From the NCBI RefSeq assembly GCF_000153725.1, contig NZ_DS022277.1:343342-407341 (forward strand): 64,000 bases of DNA, written 5' to 3'. The notes beneath the pieces were generated by a model. That model ran no database searches and had not been told where the DNA came from. It saw only the letters and a list, made by a program, of their open reading frames with translations. Made by a program: the position numbers and the translations under genes. Origin of the DNA: Salipiger bermudensis HTCC2601. GTDB taxonomy: Bacteria > Pseudomonadota > Alphaproteobacteria > Rhodobacterales > Rhodobacteraceae. Of this stretch, positions 52,114 to 60,995 are shown one piece after another (positions within the stretch are counted from its first letter, which is position 1; the number at the start of each line of letters is the position of its first letter).

Positions 52114-53053
52114 GCAGCTTGCGCCTGGGCGTGCTCGACACCCCGGCGCGGCTCTCGCGCCAGAGGATGAACAGCCCCGCCGCGATCACCATCGCACCGC
52201 CGAACAGCGTGTTGATGCCGGGAATGTCACCAAAGATGAAATAGCCCAGCCCGATGGCGAAGAGCAGCGATGTGTACTCGAACGACGCGGTGACCGAGGC
52301 CGGCGCCGCTTGCAGGCTCAGCGCCATGCAGAGCTGGCCAAAACCTCCGAGGATCCCGCAGGCGATCAGCAGCGCAGTCTGCTCGAGCGTCAGTGGCTCC
52401 CAGCCGCCAAAGGCCGAGAGCGCAAGGAGCGACGAAGAGATCAGCCAGAAATAGGCGGTGATCGTGGTCGGCTTCTCGGTCTTCACCAGACCGCGCACCA
52501 GCAAGAACACCACCGCGACCCCCGCCGCCGCGATCAGCGCCGCCGCGATGCCGATCAGCTCGCGCGTGGTCAGCTCGGCCGAGCCGCTGGTCAGCATCGA
52601 CAGGTTCGGCCAGGTGATGACAAGGACGCCGGCAAAGCCGAAGGCCACCGCACCCCAGCGGTTCACCCCCACCGCCTCGCGCAGGAACAGCGCCGAGAAG
52701 GCCACGACGAAGAGCGGCTGGGTGTATTGCAGGGTGACCGTCTCGGGCAGCGGCAGGGCCTGCACCGACACGAAGGTCAGGCCCATCATCGTCAGCCCCA
52801 GACAGGTGCGGGTCACGTGCCCGACGAAGCGCCTTGTGCGGAACGCCGCGGTCAGCTCACCGCGCAGGATCAGCAGCCCCGCGATCGGAAGGATCGAAAA
52901 GAAGCAGCGGAAGAACATCACCTCTCCCAGCGGCACGTCGTCGATCAGTTTCACCAGCGTCAGCATCAGCACGATGCAGATCACGTAGAGGATCTTGAAG
53001 GCGATCCCGCGCAGGTGCGAGTCGGGCTGCGCGACAGCGGCGGCCTCACTCAT
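52100..53053 (-). CDS. EamA/DMT family transporter
   Basis: 317-residue drug/metabolite transporter with about ten predicted helices and the two internal EamA repeats (first with VMFFRCFFSILPIAGLLI, second with GILGGFGQLCMALSLQ and SFEYTSLLFAIGLGYFIFGD). Inner-membrane exporter or importer of small metabolites. Start at 53053 with GAGGGAGGA; upstream in-frame codons are promoter DNA. Divergent from the type III CoA transferase gene. Confidence 0.9.
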   Translation of the reverse strand: MSEAAAVAQPDSHLRGIAFKILYVICIVLMLTLVKLIDDVPLGEVMFFRCFFSILPIAGLLILRGELTAAFRTRRFVGHVTRTCLGLTMMGLTFVSVQALPLPETVTLQYTQPLFVVAFSALFLREAVGVNRWGAVAFGFAGVLVITWPNLSMLTSGSAELTTRELIGIAAALIAAAGVAVVFLLVRGLVKTEKPTTITAYFWLISSSLLALSAFGGWEPLTLEQTALLIACGILGGFGQLCMALSLQAAPASVTASFEYTSLLFAIGLGYFIFGDIPGINTLFGGAMVIAAGLFILWRESRAGVSSTPRRKLPPAP

Positions 53054-53172
53054 GGCATTCCTCCCTCGGATGTCCCAGGGCACCGCCAGCCCGGCCGGAG
53101 GCCGGGGCGGCGCACTGGCCTTGGAGGCATACTGCCCTCGGGTGACGGGAACGGACAGGGTGCGGCCACAGG

Positions 53173-53178
53173 CATAGG
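53173..53178. promoter_or_regulatory. CATAGG half-site
   Basis: Single half-site in the EamA / CoA-transferase divergent promoter, without a recognisable second arm. Listed because it fits the positional pattern of the cluster motif. Confidence 0.25.
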
Positions 53179-53330
53179 TATTGCGTTGCCCCGCGCAAGG
53201 CGCAGGCTCTCGGGCGGTGCGAAAGGCGCCGGCCACGTTTCTAAGCCGTTGGGATGCTCATATTCTGCAGGCGCCCGGAGGCGCACGCGCCCTCGGGCCC
53301 GAACGGACAGGAAAAGGGAGCGAGCCAGTC

Positions 53331-54518
53331 ATGACGGGTATTCTTGAGGGCATCCGCGTGCTCGATTTCGGCCGGTGGATCGCCGGCCCCTATTGCGCGC
53401 ATCTGCTCGCCAGTTTCGGCGCCGACGTGATCCGCATCGAGCGCCCGCGCGGCGAGGACGACCGCTTCCTGATGCCGGTCACCGATCACGGCGAGGGCGC
53501 TCAGTTCCTGCAATGCAACGGCGGCAAGCGCTGCCTGGCGCTGGCGATGACCTCGCCCGAGGGCCGCGAGGTGATGAAGAAGATGATCGCGCAGGCCGAC
53601 GTGGTGGTGGCGAACTACTCGCCCAACGCGCTGAAGTATTTTGGCCTCGACTACGACACCCTGAAAGCCATCAAGCCCGACATCATCCTTGCCACCGCCA
53701 GCGCCTACGGCACTGAAGGGCCGATGGCCGAGCGCATCGGCTTTGACGGGGTGGGCCAGGCGGTGAGCGGCGCGGTCTGGCTGACCGGCGAGCCGGGCAA
53801 GCCGCATCGCGCGGCGACGGCGCCGATCGACTTCTCGACCTCACTGTCGCTGGCCTATGGCACGCTGGCGGCGATCATCCGCAAGATGCGCAGCGGCGAG
53901 GGCACCCATGTCGAGGCCTCGCTGGTGGGCACCTCGCTCAACCTCACCAACCAGATCCTGATGGAGGAAGGCACCGGCTTCCGCCACCGCGAGCCATCGG
54001 GCAACCGCAGCCCGATGTCGGGCCCGTCCGACATCTTCAAGGCGCGCGACGGCTGGTTCATCATGCAGGTGATCGGCCAGAAGGTGTTCCAGCGCTGGTG
54101 CAAGATCGTCGAGCGCGAGGACCTGCTCGACGACCCGCGCTTCGCCACGGACGACACCCGCGGCGAGAACGGCGAGGACCTGAGCGCGATCATGCAGAAA
54201 TGGTGCGCGGACAAGCGCCGCGACGACTGCATCGAGATCCTCGGCAATGCCAGCATCGGCTGCGGCCCGGTGCTGTCTCCGGCCGAGGTGATGGGCGGCG
54301 CGCTCGACCTGCGCCAGACCTTCATGCGCGACGTGGCCTTCCCCGACTCCGCGCCCTTCCCGCTGGTGCCGCCGCCGGCGAAGCTCTCGGGCGGTAGCGT
54401 GGACTTCGCCCGCCCGCCGCTGCTTGGCGAGCACAGCGAGGCGGTGCTGGCGGATTATGGCTTCAGCACCGAGGAGATCGCCGCGATGTGCGAGGCAGGC
54501 ACCGTCAAGGCCGGCTGA
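53331..54518 (+). CDS. Type III CoA transferase (CaiB/BaiF family)
   Basis: 395-residue CoA transferase, paralogue of 32486-33676. Landmarks: LEGIRVLDFGRWIAGPYCA, RIERPRGEDDRF, DVVVANYSPNALKYFGLDYDTL and GFDGVGQAVSGAVWLTG. Activates an acid by CoA transfer. ATG at 53331 with AAGGGAG upstream. Stands alone on the + strand facing the second CoA operon. Confidence 0.92.
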   Translation: MTGILEGIRVLDFGRWIAGPYCAHLLASFGADVIRIERPRGEDDRFLMPVTDHGEGAQFLQCNGGKRCLALAMTSPEGREVMKKMIAQADVVVANYSPNALKYFGLDYDTLKAIKPDIILATASAYGTEGPMAERIGFDGVGQAVSGAVWLTGEPGKPHRAATAPIDFSTSLSLAYGTLAAIIRKMRSGEGTHVEASLVGTSLNLTNQILMEEGTGFRHREPSGNRSPMSGPSDIFKARDGWFIMQVIGQKVFQRWCKIVEREDLLDDPRFATDDTRGENGEDLSAIMQKWCADKRRDDCIEILGNASIGCGPVLSPAEVMGGALDLRQTFMRDVAFPDSAPFPLVPPPAKLSGGSVDFARPPLLGEHSEAVLADYGFSTEEIAAMCEAGTVKAG

Positions 54519-54549
54519 CCCGCTGCATTAACGAGCGCCAACAAGAAAC

Positions 54550-54573
54550 GCCCCCGCGGAGACCCGCGGGGGC
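54550..54573. terminator. Bidirectional terminator hairpin
   Basis: 10-bp stem GCCCCCGCGG / CCGCGGGGGC with 4-nt loop between convergent genes. T-rich on the leftward side (GTTTCTTGTT), weaker on the rightward side. Confidence 0.75.
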
Positions 54574-54595
54574 GCTTGCTTTCAAGCCTGCCGCC

Positions 54596-55399
54596 TCAGC
54601 GCCTTCGCGAGAAATCCGGGCGCCGCTTTTCCTTGTGGCTGGCCACGCCCTCGCGCACGTCCGGGCCGCCGAAGCCGAGGAATTCCAGCGCCAGGCCGGC
54701 CTCGAAGGTGCCGGCGTTGTGCTTCCAGAACAGGTTTAGCGTCTGCTTGGTCCAGCGGATCGATTCCTGTGCGCCCCGGTTCAGCTTGCTGGCGGTCTTG
54801 CGCGCCGTCTCGAGCAGGTCTTCCTCCTCGACGGTGAGCGACACCAGACCGATGCGCTCGGCCTCCGCCCCCGAGATCTTGTCGCAGGTCAGCAGCAGGT
54901 ACTTGGCCTTGGCCATGCCGCACATCAGCGGCCAGACCGCCGCCGCGTGGTCGCCCGCAGCCACCCCGAGCCGCGTGTGGCCGTCGACGATCACCGCGTC
55001 CTTGGCGGCGATCGAGATGTCGGCCATCAGCGCCACCACGAGCCCTGCGCCCACAGCCGGGCCGTGGATCGCCGAGATGATCGGCTTCGAGCAGTCGATC
55101 ATGTTGTAATAAAGATCGCGGGACTCGCGCAGAACCTGCGTCAGCGTGCCGTAATCCTCGATCTGGGCGTCGATCAGGGCAAAATCTCCGCCCGCCGAGA
55201 ACGCCTTGCCGGCGCCGCGCACGATGACCACGTTGACGTCCGGGTCCTCGTCGATGGTGTTCCAGACATAGGGGATGTCGGAATGCACCCGCGCGTCCAC
55301 CGCGTTCAGGTTCGGGCCGTCGAAGATCAGCTCCAGCACGCCGGGCTCGTTCATTTCGAACTTGAAGGCGTAGTCCTTGTATTTGTCGAGAGCGCTCAT
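54596..55399 (-). CDS. Enoyl-CoA hydratase/isomerase family protein
   Basis: 267-residue crotonase. Oxyanion-hole motifs AFSAGGDFALID and IHGPAVGAGLVVALMADISI, but the usual catalytic glutamates are not obvious (VDGHTRLGVAAGDHAA in that region), so it may be a hydrolase, isomerase or carbon-bond lyase. Last gene of the 54596-60730 operon, 11 bp after the thiolase gene. Confidence 0.87.
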   Translation of the reverse strand: MSALDKYKDYAFKFEMNEPGVLELIFDGPNLNAVDARVHSDIPYVWNTIDEDPDVNVVIVRGAGKAFSAGGDFALIDAQIEDYGTLTQVLRESRDLYYNMIDCSKPIISAIHGPAVGAGLVVALMADISIAAKDAVIVDGHTRLGVAAGDHAAAVWPLMCGMAKAKYLLLTCDKISGAEAERIGLVSLTVEEEDLLETARKTASKLNRGAQESIRWTKQTLNLFWKHNAGTFEAGLALEFLGFGGPDVREGVASHKEKRRPDFSRRR

Positions 55400-55410
55400 T
55401 GTCCTGTCCC

Positions 55411-56622
55411 TTAGCTGACGCGTTCGAAGATCGCGGCGAGGCCCTGCCCGCCGCCGATGCACATGGTTTCCAGCCCGTATCGGTCCTTGCGGCGCTCCAT
55501 CTCGCGCAGCATGGTGGCAAGGATGCGCACACCCGTGGCGCCGACCGGATGGCCGAGCGAGATGCCCGAGCCATTGACGTTGAGCCGGGCGTAGTCGTCG
55601 TCGCCGAAGCCCCAGCTCTTGGTGCAGGCCAGCACCTGCGCCGCGAAGGCCTCGTTCAGCTCGACGAGATCCATGTCCTTCATGGCAAGCCCGGCGCGGC
55701 CGAGCGCCTTCTCGACTGCGGGTACCGGGCCGATGCCCATGCGCTCGGGGCCGACCCCCGCCACGCCCCAGTTCACCAGCCGGCCCATCGGCTTGAGGCC
55801 GAGCGCCTCGGCCTTCTCGCGGGTGGTGACGATGCAGGCGGCGGCGGCGTCATTCTGGCCCGAGGCATTGCCCGCGGTGACCGTCGCCTCGGCATCCGAG
55901 CGCCCAAGGATCGGCCGCAGGCCCGAGAGGCTCTCGGCGGTGGCGTCGTGGCGAATGTGCTCGTCGGTGTCGAACACGGTCTCGCCCTTGCGCGACTTGA
56001 TCGTGACCGGCACCGTCTCGTCGCGGAACTTGCCCGCGGCGGTCGCGGCAGACGCCTTGGCGTGCGAGTTGGCGGCGAAGGCATCCTGCTCCTCGCGCGA
56101 GATCGAGAAGTCGCGGCGCAGGTTCTCCGCGGTCTCGAGCATGCCGCCCGCCACCGGATAGAACTTGCCGCCCGAGGTGACGCGGCCGCGCCCGATGCGG
56201 CACATGAGCTCGGCGTCGCGGCCCTTGAGGCCCCAGCGCGCGCCCATTGTGTAGTACTCCGCCTGGCTCATGGACTCGGCGCCGCCGGCGATGATCAGGT
56301 CGGCCACGCCGGTTTGCACGCACATCGAGGCATTGATCACCGCCTGCAGCCCCGAGCCGCAGCGGCGGTCGATCTGGGTGCCCGGCACCGAGATGTCGAG
56401 CCCGGCATCGAGCGCCGCGATCCGACCGATCGCCGGGGCCTCGGAATTGGGGTAGACCTGCCCGAAGATCACGTCGTCGATCTCCTCGCTGGTGACACCC
56501 GAACGTTCGACCAGCGCCTTGACCACCGTGGCGGCAAGCTCGGCGACGGGCACATCCCGCAGGGAGCCGCCGTAGCCGCCGACCGGAGTGCGGATCGGTT
56601 CGCAGATGACTGCATCGCGCAT
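55411..56622 (-). CDS. Acetyl-CoA C-acyltransferase (thiolase, PcaF-like)
   Basis: 403-residue degradative thiolase. Nucleophilic Cys88 in DRRCGSGLQA, NEAFAAQVLA, GSGISLGHPVGATG (active-site His) and MCIGGGQG (second Cys). Thiolytic cleavage of a 3-ketoacyl-CoA to acetyl-CoA and a shortened acyl-CoA. Distinct from the SCP2-type thiolase at 34083, so the region has two different thiolytic systems. Confidence 0.94.
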   Translation of the reverse strand: MRDAVICEPIRTPVGGYGGSLRDVPVAELAATVVKALVERSGVTSEEIDDVIFGQVYPNSEAPAIGRIAALDAGLDISVPGTQIDRRCGSGLQAVINASMCVQTGVADLIIAGGAESMSQAEYYTMGARWGLKGRDAELMCRIGRGRVTSGGKFYPVAGGMLETAENLRRDFSISREEQDAFAANSHAKASAATAAGKFRDETVPVTIKSRKGETVFDTDEHIRHDATAESLSGLRPILGRSDAEATVTAGNASGQNDAAAACIVTTREKAEALGLKPMGRLVNWGVAGVGPERMGIGPVPAVEKALGRAGLAMKDMDLVELNEAFAAQVLACTKSWGFGDDDYARLNVNGSGISLGHPVGATGVRILATMLREMERRKDRYGLETMCIGGGQGLAAIFERVS

Positions 56623-56686
56623 CTATTCTGTCCTTCCTTTCGTCTTGTTCTGTCTGGCGCCGGCCTCCCGCCGGCGCCGGTCGTCC

Positions 56687-57847
56687 TCAGTAGGAGCGCG
56701 GCAGTCCGAGCACCTTGTCGGAGATGAAATTCATCACCATCTGCTGGCTGATCGGCGCGATCTTGAGGTGCCGTGCCTCCATCCAGAAGCGCGAGACGTG
56801 GTACTCGGTCGACATGCTGAAACCGCCATGGAACTGCATTGCCCGGTCCGCCGCCTCGAAGCCGGCATCGCTTGCGAGGTATTTGGCGGCATTGGCCTCG
56901 GGCCCGCAAGAGCGGCCCTCGTCGAACAGCCGCGCCGCCTTCTGGGTCACCAGATCCGCCGCCTCGAGCCGCATCCAGGCATCCGCGAGCGGGTGCGCCA
57001 CGGCCTGGTTCTTGCCGATCGGACGGTCGAAGACGATGCGGTCCTTGGCGTATTGCACCGCCAGGTTCAGCGCTCCGCGCCCCAGCCCGATGCAGGTTTG
57101 CGCCACCGCGATACGCTCGGGATTCAGGCCGTCGATCAGGCAACGGAAGCCCTTGCCCTCCTCGCCGACGATCTCGTCCTCGAAGACCTCGAAATCCTCG
57201 AACACGATCTCGTTGCTGTCGACCGCGTTGCGCATGATCTTGTCGATGCGGTTGATCTGCACGCCCTTCTTGTCCTTCAGACGGCTGAGGAACAGCGTCA
57301 TGCCATCGAACGGGCGTTCGGGGTTGCGCGGGCTGGTGCGGGTCAGCAGCAGGATGCGGTCGGCGTTGAGCGCGTTCGAAATCCACACCTTGCGCCCGTT
57401 CACGAGGTAACGGTTGCCGTCCTTCTTGGCGAAGGTCTTGAGCCGCGAGGTGTCGACGCCGTTGTCGGGTTCGGACACGCCGAAGCACATCATTTCCTCG
57501 CCGCTGGCGAGCTTGGGCAGGAACTCCTGCTTCATCTCGGGCGAGCCGTGGTGGATCACCGGACCCGGCGGAAAGACGTAGTACTGGAACACCGAGTTGG
57601 CGTTGAACCCGCATTTCTGGCCCAGTTCGTCGAGCACGATGCCGCATTCGGTCAGGCCAAGCCCCATGCCGCCGTATTCCTCGGGCATCAGGATGCCGAG
57701 CCAGCCGCCCTGGGCCAGCGCGTCCTTGAAATCCCAGGGGTACTCCTTGGTCTTGTCCATCTTGCGCCAGTATTCGAGATCGAACTCCTCGGCGATCTTG
57801 CTGACGGAGCCTCGGATCAGGTCGAGTTCGGATTGGTCGAGTGCCAT
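56687..57847 (-). CDS. Acyl-CoA dehydrogenase
   Basis: 386-residue flavoprotein, paralogue of 27271-28458. Blocks GGWLGILMPEEYGGMGLG, MCFGVSEPDNGVDTSRLK, VNGRKVWISNALNADRILL, DRPIGKNQAVAHPLADAWM and QFHGGFSMSTEYHVSRFWME. Desaturates an acyl-CoA in the second CoA operon. 14 bp after the acyl-CoA synthetase gene. Confidence 0.92.
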   Translation of the reverse strand: MALDQSELDLIRGSVSKIAEEFDLEYWRKMDKTKEYPWDFKDALAQGGWLGILMPEEYGGMGLGLTECGIVLDELGQKCGFNANSVFQYYVFPPGPVIHHGSPEMKQEFLPKLASGEEMMCFGVSEPDNGVDTSRLKTFAKKDGNRYLVNGRKVWISNALNADRILLLTRTSPRNPERPFDGMTLFLSRLKDKKGVQINRIDKIMRNAVDSNEIVFEDFEVFEDEIVGEEGKGFRCLIDGLNPERIAVAQTCIGLGRGALNLAVQYAKDRIVFDRPIGKNQAVAHPLADAWMRLEAADLVTQKAARLFDEGRSCGPEANAAKYLASDAGFEAADRAMQFHGGFSMSTEYHVSRFWMEARHLKIAPISQQMVMNFISDKVLGLPRSY

Positions 57848-57861
57848 TCTGGGGTCTCCTC

Positions 57862-59832
57862 TCAGGCGGTCTGTTCGGTGTCGGCCTGCACCGGGATCAG
57901 CTCGAGCGGGGTCGACGCATCGAGCGCCGACATGTCGCCCGCGGGCTGGCCGAGATAGCGCGCGCGGATGGCGCGGCGCATGATCTTGCCGTTCTTGGTC
58001 TTGGGCAGGCCCGGCACCGGCACGATCAGCGACGGGATCATCGCCTTGCCCACCAGCCGGGTGACGGCCTCTGCTGCCCTCACCATGTCGAGCGCCTCGA
58101 CGCCGCTGCCCAGCGTCACGAAGGCCACGATGCGCGAGCCGCGATCCGGGTCGGGCACGCCGATCACGGCGGCCTCCGAGACCTCGGGGTTGGTCACCAA
58201 GGCGCTCTCGATCTCGGCCGGGCCGATGCGGCGGCCCGAGACCTTGATGGTGTCGTCCGAGCGGCCGTGGATGCGCCAGTAGCCATCGCCGGCCACCGAG
58301 GCGAGGTCGCCATGCACCCAGGTGTCGGGGAAGGTGCTCCAGTAGGTCTCGAAATAACGCTCGGGATCCTGCCAGAAGGCGTGGGTCATCCCCGGCCAGG
58401 TGTTGTGCACCGCAAGCTCGCCGATGCCGTCGGTGGGATTGCCCTCGGCATCGAGCACGTCGGCATCCTGCCCCGGCAGCGGGCCCGCGAAGGTGGCGCA
58501 GGAGATCGGCGCGCAGGTGTAGTTCGACAGGATGCCGCCGCCGGTCTCGGTGCCGCCGGTGTAGTTGATGATGGGAAGCGTCTTCCCGCCCACGTCGCGG
58601 AACAGCCACCACCAGGTCGGCTCGTCCCAGGCCTCGCCTGTGGAGGTGAAGGCGCGCAGGCTCGAGATGTCCTGCTCCGGAACGCCACCCGCCATCGCCG
58701 CCCGCAGACCGCGCGCGGCGGTGGGCGCCATGCCCAGCATGGTCACGCGGTGGCGCTCGACGATGTCCCACATGCGGTTGTGATCGGGGAAGTTCGGCAG
58801 CCCTTCGACAAAGACGATACCGGCGCCGAACTGCAGGCAACCGGTGATCATCAGCGGCCCCAGCATCCAGCCCATGTCGGCGATCCAGCCGACGAGGTCG
58901 TCGGACTGCACATCGAAGGCATAGCCGAAATCGACGCCGGACTTGATCAGGTAGCCGGCATGGCTGTGCACAATGCCCTTGGGCGCACCGGTGGTGCCAG
59001 AGGTATAGATGATCATGAACGGATCGTTGGGATCGCAGGCCACGGTCGGCACCGGATCGCACGCCTTGCCGATGTCGGCCCAGGCGTGGTCGCGCCCCTC
59101 GGTCATTGCGCAGCCGCTTCCGGTGTTCTCGATCACCAGCACATGGCGCACGCCGGGGGCCTGCTTCAACGCGCCGTCAGCGGTCTCTTTCATGGCGACA
59201 GGCTTGCCTTTGCGGGTGGTGCCGTCGACGGTGACCAGCGCCACAGCGTCCGCCGCGTTGAGCCGCGCCGCGAGCGGATCGGGCCCGTAGCCCGAGAAGG
59301 CCGGCACCGCCACGGCGCCGATCTTGGCGCAGGCCATCAGCGCCACCGCGGCCTCGGGGATCACCGGAAGGAACAGCCCTACCCGGTCGCCCTTGCCGAT
59401 GCCGAGCGCCGCCAGCCCGGCGGCCACCCGCTCGACCTCGGCGCCAAGCGCGCCGAAGCTCAGCTCGCGGCACACACCGCTGTCGGCTTCACTGATCACG
59501 GCGGGCCGCTTTGCGGCCTCGGGGTCTTTAGCGTGGCGAGTGACGCAATGGGTCGCGACGTTCAGCGCCCCGCCGGAGAACCAGCGCGGAAAGGCAAAGC
59601 CGGCGCTGTCGTCGCGGAAGGTGGACCAGGGCGTCGTGAAGGTGACGCCGAGGTCGTCGAGCGCCCGCGGCCAGAAGCTCTCGGGGTCGTCGATCGACGC
59701 CCGATGCATGTCCTCGAGCCCCTCATAGCCCCAGCGGTGCATCGCCGCCGCCAGGCGGCTGCGGTCCATCTGGTCAGGGCCGGGCATCCAGTCTGCGGAT
59801 GCCGCCTCGCCGAAACGCGCGCGTCCCTTCAT
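57862..59832 (-). CDS. Acyl-CoA synthetase (AMP-binding, acetoacetyl/propionyl-CoA synthetase-like)
   Basis: 656-residue ANL-superfamily ligase. Core motifs: FMIIYTSGTTGAPKGIVHSH (P-loop, A3), INYTGGTETGGG (A5 region), WVHGDLASVAGDGYWRIHG (A7), DDTIKVSGRRIGPAEIES (A8) and KTKNGKIMRRAIRARYLG with the catalytic Lys (A10). Length and WSTF-type N terminus fit acetyl/acetoacetyl-CoA synthetase relatives. ATP-dependent CoA activation at the head of the second CoA operon. Confidence 0.93.
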   Translation of the reverse strand: MKGRARFGEAASADWMPGPDQMDRSRLAAAMHRWGYEGLEDMHRASIDDPESFWPRALDDLGVTFTTPWSTFRDDSAGFAFPRWFSGGALNVATHCVTRHAKDPEAAKRPAVISEADSGVCRELSFGALGAEVERVAAGLAALGIGKGDRVGLFLPVIPEAAVALMACAKIGAVAVPAFSGYGPDPLAARLNAADAVALVTVDGTTRKGKPVAMKETADGALKQAPGVRHVLVIENTGSGCAMTEGRDHAWADIGKACDPVPTVACDPNDPFMIIYTSGTTGAPKGIVHSHAGYLIKSGVDFGYAFDVQSDDLVGWIADMGWMLGPLMITGCLQFGAGIVFVEGLPNFPDHNRMWDIVERHRVTMLGMAPTAARGLRAAMAGGVPEQDISSLRAFTSTGEAWDEPTWWWLFRDVGGKTLPIINYTGGTETGGGILSNYTCAPISCATFAGPLPGQDADVLDAEGNPTDGIGELAVHNTWPGMTHAFWQDPERYFETYWSTFPDTWVHGDLASVAGDGYWRIHGRSDDTIKVSGRRIGPAEIESALVTNPEVSEAAVIGVPDPDRGSRIVAFVTLGSGVEALDMVRAAEAVTRLVGKAMIPSLIVPVPGLPKTKNGKIMRRAIRARYLGQPAGDMSALDASTPLELIPVQADTEQTA

Positions 59833-59836
59833 CGCC

Positions 59837-60730
59837 TCACCCCCTGCCCTTGAGCTGCTCGTACATGCCGATCACCTCGCGTGCGGTCTTCACGTGGGCG
59901 AGATCGATATGCATGCCCTCGTAGGCCACCGCCGCATCGCCACGCGCCACACCGGCATCGAAAGCGTCGATCATGCCCTGATAGAAGGCGACCTCCTGCT
60001 CGGTCGGCATGAAGACCTCGTTGGCGATGGCGACATGGCTGGGGTGGATCGCCACCAGCCCGCGGAAGCCGAGGGTCTTGTTGTCACGGGCGAATTTCCA
60101 CGCGCCGTCGATATCCTTGAGATCCTGCCACAGCCCGACGATGGGAAAATCCCGCCCCGCCGCGCGCACAGCCAGCACCGCGCGCGAGCGCATGTAGAGC
60201 GTCTCGAACCCGTCCGGGGTGAACTCGAACCCGATCGAGCGCGACACGTCGGCATCGCGCGCCGTGCCGGCGAACAGCGTGGCACAGCGCGGCGACGCCT
60301 TGATCATGTTCTCGCAGTCCGCGTAGGCCTGCGCTGTCTCGAGCGAGAGCACAAATTCCAGCGTGCCCGCGTCAACCCCGTTGCGACGCTCATAGTGATC
60401 GACCAGCGCCTCGGCCTGCACCACGTCGCGTGCGCCGTAGGTCTTGGGCGGCAGGAAGCCGTTGCAGCCCTTGATCGCCACCGCCTCGAGATCATCGCCC
60501 ATCATGCCGGTCTCGAGCGCGTTGAGGCGCACATAGACCCCGACCTCGGGATCGGACTTTGCCAGCTCACCAATTGTTTCGGCGACCATGTGGCGGGTCT
60601 CGGCTTTCATGTCCTCGGGCACGGAATCCTCAAGGTCTAGGATCACCGCATCCGCGCCGGCGGCCACCGCCTTCTTGGCCCAGGATTGCTTGTGGCCGGG
60701 AACGAACAGCATCGAACGTGTGGGTTTCAT
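59837..60730 (-). CDS. CitE-like CoA-ester lyase (HpcH/HpaI family)
   Basis: 297-residue TIM-barrel Mg-dependent lyase of the CitE / malyl-CoA lyase / citramalyl-CoA lyase group. N-terminal RSMLFVPGHKQSWAKKA, VILDLEDSVPEDMK, and the Mg-ligand glutamate near FVLSLETAQAY. Cleaves or condenses a beta-hydroxyacyl-CoA, giving acetyl- or propionyl-CoA and a 2-oxo acid. First gene of the operon, 4 bp from the synthetase gene. Confidence 0.9.
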   Translation of the reverse strand: MKPTRSMLFVPGHKQSWAKKAVAAGADAVILDLEDSVPEDMKAETRHMVAETIGELAKSDPEVGVYVRLNALETGMMGDDLEAVAIKGCNGFLPPKTYGARDVVQAEALVDHYERRNGVDAGTLEFVLSLETAQAYADCENMIKASPRCATLFAGTARDADVSRSIGFEFTPDGFETLYMRSRAVLAVRAAGRDFPIVGLWQDLKDIDGAWKFARDNKTLGFRGLVAIHPSHVAIANEVFMPTEQEVAFYQGMIDAFDAGVARGDAAVAYEGMHIDLAHVKTAREVIGMYEQLKGRG

Positions 60731-60763
60731 ACCGGAAATGCCTCCTCTTTCCCCTTTTGATGC

Positions 60764-60775
60764 ATAATATATTAT
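60764..60775. promoter_or_regulatory. AT-only palindrome ATAATATATTAT upstream of the CitE operon
   Basis: 12-bp perfect palindrome 34 bp upstream of the CitE-like start codon, in otherwise GC-rich DNA. It could be the -10 region, an operator of the GntR/FCD kind, or both. Confidence 0.45.
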
Positions 60776-60833
60776 TTTGGGTCAATTGAGCCACGCCGCT
60801 CCGGAGGGCTCGAAAGGCAAAAGCTGGCAACCT

Positions 60834-60839
60834 CATAGG
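60834..60839. promoter_or_regulatory. CATAGG half-site
   Basis: Single half-site 104 bp upstream of the CitE-like start codon in the divergent CitE / SDR promoter. The opposite arm is not recognisable. Confidence 0.25.
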
Positions 60840-60891
60840 CGCCGCTCGGGCCGGGCTTGGAAACCCCTGCGAATGGGCGCAGGGGTGATCG

Positions 60892-60908
60892 CCTAGGGCG
60901 GCGACAGG
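60892..60908. promoter_or_regulatory. Imperfect LysR-type palindrome, CCTAGG-GCGGC-GACAGG
   Basis: Left arm 5/6 and right arm 4/6 to the consensus, 88 bp upstream of the SDR start. Lower confidence than the exact copies. Confidence 0.35.
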
Positions 60909-60995
60909 CAGCGGCTTCGGCGACCGCAATTGACAATCCCCGCCCTGCCCCGAAGCTCGCAGCAGGCACCAAGACGGAATAGAGGAGACAGGCAC

